Shown: in pieces, positions 57,985 through 64,000 of the stretch
How positions within the stretch are numbered: position 1 is the first letter of the stretch
How the letters are laid out: each line of letters begins with the position of its first letter
DNA from: Earliella scabrosa
Lineage: Eukaryota > Basidiomycota > Agaricomycetes > Polyporales > Polyporaceae
Length of the DNA: 64,000 nt
NCBI GenBank assembly: GCA_022605405.1
Contig: JABYQQ010000016.1
Span: 1,178,001-1,242,000 of the forward strand
Reading direction: 5' to 3'
The notes under the pieces: model-generated
What the model saw: only the letters and a program-made list of their open reading frames with translations
The model's database searches: none
What the model was told of the DNA's origin: nothing
Position numbers and translations under genes: made by a program

Positions 57985-58725
57985 CCTTCAGCCTTCGAGA
58001 TTGACAGAGTCGCTTCAGGCGTCGGCGTCCGGGGCGACAGGTAGCGTCGAGCTGTAGCGGGAGTCGAAAGAGAGACATGGGGCATAGCGCGGGGTATATA
58101 TGACGGCCCTTTGGCGTTATCGGGGCCGCGCGGGGCACTCCAGAGCCTGGAAAAGTTCGAGCGGGTCGGAGGGTGGTCCCCGAGACGGAGTGCAGCAGAG
58201 GACGAGGTGGCGCCCGTCGATAAGTCGCCTGCGCAGATAAGGCTCCGCAGGCGCTGGGTTATTCCGAGCTTCGCGGAGGCCCGAGGAGTTTCAGCAACAC
58301 AGCGCGTCGAGCTTGGCAGACAACTTGCAGCGGTGAGTTTCAACTGCTACACCCTCCATCTGACGGAGAATGTGACCATACTCGCTGAGGAAAGGAACGA
58401 AGTAGCTCACCATGTCATGTCGACGCGCCGTGTGCGATTGGGACGGGCCTCGACGGAGTGCGTCTATGATATACATTTGCAATGCGTTACGCCTTACGAT
58501 CTACATAGTCTAACGCTTCAACCAAGCTCCGATGGTCCCCATGGGCCTCTAAGCCCAGCCCACAACCATGAGGCATGTCAAGTCCAAAAAGAATCCTCGT
58601 TTCCACGCGCCCAGGGAAAGTCGGAATAAAGGCGCAGGCACGCCGACCTCGCCCCTAGCCACACCGGATAGAAAACGGAATGCGAGTCAGGCCATATCAT
58701 CAGGCAGGTCATAACCCGCGATAGG
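57985..58725. promoter_or_regulatory. NCS1 promoter and SDR 3' flank
   Basis: 740 bp. TATATAT at 58095-58101 fits the minus-strand permease promoter. No gene seen in the rest. Confidence 0.5.
58095..58101 (-). promoter_or_regulatory. Putative TATA box of the NCS1 permease
   Basis: TATATAT in a GC-rich surrounding, about 110 bp upstream of the ATG at 57984 on the minus strand. Confidence 0.5.
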
Positions 58726-59814
58726 TTATAGTGAGGCGCCACCACACGTCTTGATGGTTTGGCCGGTGATGTACTCGCCCTCGTCGGAGACGAGGAAAGA
58801 GACGAGCTTCGCGACATCCTCGGGCTCCTGAATGCGCCCGAGCTTGATGTCTTGCTTCACGCGCTTCGCCTTTGCCTCGCCGACCGAGATGCCCTCCTAC
58901 ATTGCAGGTCAGCTGAATAACACGCACCGCCCTCGAAAGCAATGTACGTACAATACGCGCAAGCTCGCGGTCGATGTGGTCCCACATTGGCGTGTCAACA
59001 ATACCAGGGCCGTAGGCTAGAGAACCCGCCATTGTGAGATCCAAACCCCAGGTACAGGACCGGTGAGGTACACTCACCGTTCACCCGGATGCCGTATTGC
59101 GCCCACTCCTTCGCGGCAGCCTCGGTGAAGCCCCGAACAGCGAACTTGGTCGCACCGTACGGGCCGAGGTTCTCAGCGGTGCGGTAGGACGCGATGGAGC
59201 CAGCGCCGACGATGCGTCCGCCCGAGCCCTGCTTGACCATCTGCTTCGCGGCGAAGATGTGCGTGTTCATGAGCCCGAGGAGGTTGATCCTGATCTCGTT
59301 CTCCATGAACCTAGCGCGTGCATCAGACACACACAGCGACAGATGCGAAAGTGCAAGAAAGCACGTACTCGGGCGTGCACTCGAGAAGCGGCCGGACCTG
59401 GGTCACGCCCGCGTTGGCGACGCTGACGAACAGCCTGGGACCGAGCTTCTCGACGGTCTCGCCGATGGCTGCCTCGATCTGCTTCGGCTCGCGGACGTCT
59501 GATGTACGTGTACGCAGCGCACGATACGGTGTCACGGAATCGAGCATCGTCAGCTGCGTTCAGCTGACGGGACGCTAAGCGGAACGTGCGAGTGCGAGCT
59601 CACCTGCGAACACGCCGATGGCCTCCCGGCCGTACGACTTGATCTCAGCGATAACGTCGTCCACCTTCGGTTTCGCAGCTGGGATGTCCGCGATGGAGAC
59701 ATCGTAGCCATCGCGCGCGAGGCGGCATGCAATGGCGCGGCCGATGCCCTGGCCTGCGCCGGTGACGAACGCGATGCGGTTAAGGGAGGCCTTGATGGGT
59801 GATGCGTAGGACAT
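58726..59814 (-). CDS. Short-chain dehydrogenase/reductase, diacetyl/acetoin reductase-like
   Basis: Exons 59814-59604, 59498-59369, 59310-59078, 59016-58952 and 58896-58726 give 269 residues. The classical SDR pattern is present: cofactor motif TGAGQGIGR (18-26), [10 protein letters not shown], catalytic block [20 protein letters not shown] with YGATK, and [19 protein letters not shown] across the fourth join. The C-terminus reads [20 protein letters not shown]. The motif set, including the PGIVDTPMW part, matches acetoin/diacetyl-type reductases. The residue after the first beta-alpha unit (SIADIPAAK) suggests NADH preference over NADPH, as an acidic residue follows. Cytosolic, no signal or membrane segment. 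The substrate is inferred from motif similarity only. Confidence 0.85.
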
Positions 59815-60365
59815 GTCGCTCGAGGCGAAGCTAACGGTTGACTGACGAGATGGGGGCAGTTGGGTGCGACGGGTGAATGTCGTGAGCGGGCATTTTCCTC
59901 AGTGTTTATGAGGCCGGGGGTAGGGGATCTGGACCGGGCCGCCATAATAGACGAAGAGTAAGCGACGGATTCATTTACGGAGGCGGATGAGCAGAAGGAC
60001 GGTCATGGGGCGGGAGGCCCAGGGCGTGCGCACAGAAGAGGCAGCATGTCCGGTCGCCACCCTGGGTCGAACCGAATATCCTCGGGGTCACGGCGCGCGG
60101 TTCCGGTCACGCTGCGCGCACGTCACACGCACGTGCAAGTCTAATAACACACATCGTACGTCACGCACCCTGGTGGTAGTGCCTACTACGTACCTCTCAG
60201 TCTGTGGTCCGCTTTGAGACCGCCAGCTTCTGCACCATGCGGGAACCGACTCTGACTCCGATGGCCTTGATTTTGACTGATTACTCGATAGCCACGTAGC
60301 GTCCAGGCTTCCTCCCCGGCACCACTGTGCTTGAACCCAACACCACACGATCACTGCCAGTCGCC
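59815..60365. promoter_or_regulatory. Divergent promoter, SDR (-) and MYND gene 3 (+)
   Basis: 550 bp without a gene. A C-rich run lies before the MYND start. A TATA box is not obvious. Confidence 0.4.
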
Positions 60366-61961
60366 ATGGACTTCGATGATTATGACGAGCTGAACGACAA
60401 TCCGTCTTTTCACCCATCGAGCCCGATGGGCATATTTATGAAAGCAGCCGTCGCAGGATGGGATAGTATCCGCCTCAGACTGAACCGAGCAATGGAGGAA
60501 GAAAAGAGGCTCCGGTCCAACTTGAAGTGCACCTTCTGCGGAAGAGGTGGCGAGAATGCCACTTTGAAGACCTGCTCCCGCTGCAAGTAAGTGATGCGTT
60601 GCCACCACTTCTCGTTATTTTTTGCCTCTGACTCTGTTCGCTTTCAAGAGCAACGCGCTACTGCAATGAGACGTGCCAGCTTGCAGACTAGTACCAGGCT
60701 CGGCACAAGCGCGAGTGCGCGCACTTCGCCGATCCGCCCACGACCCACGTCTTCCTCGCCAAGCCGATCGCGAACGATCGTTACCCCCAACATCCCGTCT
60801 ATGCACGTGGCCACGAGGACGGTGTAGGATGCTGGGTGAGCACGCAAGGCCAAATCAACTGCTCGTACGTCTGTCTGCGACACCGTCCGCCCCAAGTAAC
60901 TAACTTATACGTGCTCGTAGCCTCGGAAGTCTCGTCGATGCATATGCCACCAGCTGTACAGACAGCCCTTCCACTATTCAGAATCGACAAGAACGCATCA
61001 CAGATAGCGCACCTGACAACGGTCGGGGTAAACTCGGCACCCACAGAGCGTCTGCCAGATCTCTGCTGTGTCTTCGTATACTGATCCAGAACCGGGGAAA
61101 GACCAAAGAGCCCATACTCGTTTTCGGCTCCCGCGCCCAAGTAGTCGCCTACCCTTCGTTGGCCATTCTCATGCTCAATGGCCTCGCCGAGGGTGATAAC
61201 ATTGTGCCCTTCTCGAAGGACGGGTATGTTGTCTATCACGAGTGTTGCCAGGTGTATGGCTGACAGCCTGAACGACCGCAGTGTCTCTAATGTCGCTGCA
61301 GGCGTCGCGAATGATCCCTGGGACGACGTTCCGAGACTGGAGGTGACATTCTTCAACGGACAACAGGTACCTTACCCCTCTCGCTTCTACAGTTCCCAAC
61401 CATGATGAAATCTCATCGCAGATCACTCGCGACACCCCACTCCCGCCCAACGTCAAAGACCACAGGCAGGGTATCGTCATGATCAACCAGGGCGAATGCG
61501 TCATCTTTCATCTCCAGTTCCGCGTCGGCGACGGGAACTACATCTCCAAGGACTGGGAAGCGTTCCGTCTGCTCGAGACCCTCCGCATTCCCTACGCGAT
61601 TTGGGCCGGCACAACCTCCCCCTCCGTGCTCGCCACCACGCTACCACTGGCGCACAAGCGACCCCCGTCCTCGGACGCGAGGGGCAGGACCCCATGCGTG
61701 CGCTTTGACCAGGACGCGGTGTCGAGGCAGTACGCGGACTTCATTGAGCGCGGCGAGGACGCTTATCTGCGCTCGCACTATGGCGACGAGCGTGCGGACC
61801 TGGCGCTCCGCTCGGCCGTCGTGCGGGAAATGCTCGTCAAAACGGTTCTGGAGACTACCGTGGAGATGGGCGGAGCAGATGCGGTAGCGGACAATTTTCG
61901 CGAAATGGGCATGCAGGACATCGCAGATGATATCCTTGCACGCGCACGTGGAAGTTCTTGA
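60366..61961 (+). pseudogene. MYND zinc-finger paralog 3, interrupted by one in-frame TAG
   Basis: Exons 60366-60586, 60649-60864, 60921-61223, 61282-61366 and 61422-61961 would give 454 residues plus one stop codon inside. The finger begins normally (CTFCG, CSRCK, RYCNETCQLAD), then TAG at 60689-60691 is followed in the same frame by YQARHKREC, the expected continuation. Everything downstream is open: FLAKPIANDRYPQHP, LRILIQNRGKTKEPILVFGS, VANDPWDDVPRLEV, GECVIFHLQFRVGDGN and ADFIERGEDAYLRSHYGDER. Exon 2 is 216 nt against 213 in the three relatives, so the extra codon is the stop itself. It may be a recent pseudogene, a strain allele, or a sequencing error. Translation would otherwise give a 110-residue stub. 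It is in tandem with paralog 4. Confidence 0.75.
60689..60691 (+). other. In-frame TAG insertion in the MYND finger
   Basis: The sequence GACTAGTACCAG has an extra codon relative to relatives, in which GAC is followed directly by the aromatic and basic codons of the finger (for example TTC AAG in paralog 4). Confidence 0.75.
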
Positions 61962-62412
61962 GGGTGCATGGTCGAGAGAGATGGGTGTCGCGGCGGTGGC
62001 TTTGGATGTCATTGCTCAGCCTCGCGCTTGACGAAGAGGATCCTGCACCTTCAGATGGACCAATTATTTGAACCGCACATGTATACGGTGACTCCTCCCG
62101 ATTCAATATAGACCACGATTTGCATGTGGCCTCATATGATCGTACAGCGAGTCTGTCGAGTTAAGGAGGTCGTGTCACGCCTCGCGCCAGTCACAGGCAT
62201 GTGGTACTGAGACGCGATCCGCGTCACGCAAGTGAATCGGGACAAGCTCCGCGCCAATAGCCGTCGAGCTCCAGACTTTGGCCCGCCCTTGCGGCATTTT
62301 TGGCCGAACTACTTACATCTTGAAGCAATTCAGGTTCGCTTTTTTGCTCGCTATCGTCGATGGCGACGACGCATCCCCTCTATCACACTCTACACCGTGA
62401 CAACATACTGCT
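61962..62412. promoter_or_regulatory. Intergenic region before MYND gene 4
   Basis: 450 bp between tandem paralogs. No gene seen; the promoter is presumably here. Confidence 0.45.
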
Positions 62413-63970
62413 ATGAACTCTCGCAGGAGCCGCTATCCACACGCGCCGCAGCCATCGAGCCCGATGGACATGTTCATGACCTCGGCTGAGGCTGGCATGG
62501 CGAGCATGCGCTCCAAGCTCAATCGCACCAGCGAGGCGGAGAAGATGCTTCAAGGGACATGCTCTCATTGCGGGAAAAAGGGCGGAAGCACTCTCAAGAG
62601 CTGCTCTCGATGCAAGTGCGTTTCGGTTGAGCAATATTTTCCATCGTTAGAGCACCTTCCAACCTGCCTCCTCGAAGGGCGGCGAGGTACTGCAATCAGA
62701 CATGCCAGCTCGCAGACTTCAAGGCTCGTCACAAGCGCGAGTGCGCCAACTTCACCAATCCGCCCACGACGGGTGCTTTTCTCGTCAAGCCGATCGCAAA
62801 CGAGCGTTTCCCGCAGCATCCGGTTTTTGCGCATGGGCACGAGGATAGCGTCGGATGCTGGGTCAGTACACAAGGCAGGATTGATTGCGAGTACGTCCGT
62901 ACCCCCCTGCTGCCAGTTATGATGTCTTACACTGTCCCCAAAGCCTGCAGTCCTTTACCGACCCTATCAGCCCCGAGCACAGCTCATACAGCGACAGACA
63001 AGAACGCATCGCGAGCGGGCCCGACAACGGTCGCACCATCATTCGCACCCACAAGGCTGCAGCGAGGAGCCTGATTGGCCTCCGTGTGCTCGTGCAGAAC
63101 CGTCGCAAAGATAAAGAACCGATCCTCGTCTACGGCTCACGTGTACAAGTGGTGGGCTTCCCTTCTCTGACCTCTAACTTACTGGGAGGGACCTCCGAGG
63201 GCGACAACATAGCAGAGTTCACAAAGGATAGGTGCGACATTTCCCGACAAATTGTCCGCCAATTGCGGTATTGACAACCGCCCAAATAGAGTGTCGTATG
63301 CCGCTGCGGGCGTCGCCAACGATCCCTGGGACAAGGTTCCGCGACTCGAAGTGACTAACCTGAATGGCCAACCGGTACGTCAACACCATGATCGCCGTTT
63401 ATCATCCCACCATTCATGAAGTTCGCTATAAACGCCAAGGTTAAGGCCCCTCTTCCGCCAAACATTAAAGACGCAGCGGAGGGCATTGTCGCACTCAAGC
63501 AGGGTGAATTCGTCATTTTCCACCTCCAGTTTCGCGTCGGCGATGGCGACCGCATCGCCAAGGACTGGGAAGGCTTCCGACTCCTCAAGAGCATCCACAT
63601 TCCCTACGCCATCTGGGACGGCACCACCTCCCCCGCTTCTCTCGTCTCCTCGCTTCCTCTCGTACACCTGCCGCCATCCGAAGGCGAAGCTTCGAATGCG
63701 AAAGGTCGGTCGCTGCGCGTACCGTTCAACCAGCGCGCGGTCTCAGCGCACTACGCGGACTTCATCGAGCGCGGGGAAGAGGCATTTATGCGCTCGCACT
63801 ATGGCGACGAGCGCGCGGACATGGCGCGCAACGCGGACAACATGATGGCGATGATGGGCGAGATGCTGCTGGGGAGCGTCGCGCAGGCGGGAAACACGCA
63901 CATCTTGGTGCAGCGGCTCCGAGACATGGGGATGCAGGATCTTGCGGACAAGCTCGCTTCCCGGGACTAA
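62413..63970 (+). CDS. MYND zinc-finger protein, paralog 4
   Basis: Exons 62413-62615, 62678-62890, 62944-63231, 63290-63374 and 63422-63970 give 445 residues. The finger is CSHCGKKGG, CSRCKAARYCNQTCQ and ADFKARHKREC, complete. Downstream blocks match paralog 3 closely: FLVKPIANERFPQHPVFAHG, SVGCWVSTQGRID, LRVLVQNRRKDKEPILVYGS, VANDPWDKVPRLEVTNLNGQ, GEFVIFHLQFRVGDGDRIAK and ADFIERGEEAFMRSHYGDER. The end differs (Met-rich helix, MLLGSVAQAG, DMGMQDLADKL). Like paralog 3, it has the N-terminal SSPMDMFMTSAEAG block, so the two are tandem duplicates. Several acceptors are AAG. Function beyond a peptide-binding finger is unknown. Confidence 0.82.
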
Positions 63971-64000
63971 CCGTGCAATGCTTGGAGGATAATATTGCGA

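Noticed and set aside
1..64000. CRISPR arrays, rRNA genes and complete transposons
   Set aside because: No regularly spaced repeats, rRNA-like blocks, terminal inverted repeats or reverse transcriptase motifs were found by reading both strands.

Overview
The window is genomic DNA from a filamentous basidiomycete fungus, most likely a wood-decay agaricomycete such as a polypore. The evidence is GC-rich sequence, densely packed genes on both strands, many 45-70 nt spliceosomal introns, short exons, and basidiomycete-typical families: an AA14 copper oxidase, DUF6533 membrane proteins, expanded MYND-finger paralogs, an HSPA12-like Hsp70 and a decayed CRN/RHS-like gene. I found no bacterial operons, CRISPR array, rRNA or convincing tRNA. 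Exon models were built by hand from splice consensus, reading phase and family or paralog similarity. For every complete multi-exon model the summed exon length is a multiple of three.

Layout. 1-3.1 kb: the 3' end of a Ser/Pro-rich gene and a decayed CRN/RHS-like gene. 4-15.4 kb: housekeeping genes, namely an ataxin-2/Pbp1 homolog (+), the checkpoint kinase BUB1 (-), a SNF5/SFH1 chromatin-remodelling subunit (-) and a small unknown gene (+). 16-25 kb: a carbohydrate block with a secreted GH5 hydrolase (+), a 17-exon sugar transporter (+) and an intracellular GH13 alpha-amylase (-) whose third catalytic residue depends on a predicted 4-nt microexon. 25.7-29.5 kb: MYND paralog 1 and DUF6533 paralog A. 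29.8-35 kb: an AT-hook coiled-coil protein and a conserved unknown, both minus. 37-41.6 kb: an HSPA12-like Hsp70 fused to a 765-residue Pro-rich and charged coiled-coil tail. 42-43.7 kb: DUF6533 paralog B, inverted relative to A. 44.9-49.6 kb: an unknown gene, a DUF4112 protein and an AT-hook/Cys-cluster protein. 50.9-52.5 kb: a secreted AA14-type copper oxidase. 53.8-64 kb: MYND paralogs 2, 3 and 4, interrupted by an NCS1 permease and a short-chain dehydrogenase.

Together the genes suggest a plant-biomass degrader: secreted GH5 and AA14 enzymes, sugar and nucleobase uptake, and internal alpha-glucan turnover, embedded among conserved nuclear and RNA genes. The most unusual points are the microexon in the amylase, the four-member MYND family with one identical exon size, and the third MYND copy, where a single extra codon, TAG, interrupts an otherwise intact zinc-finger gene.
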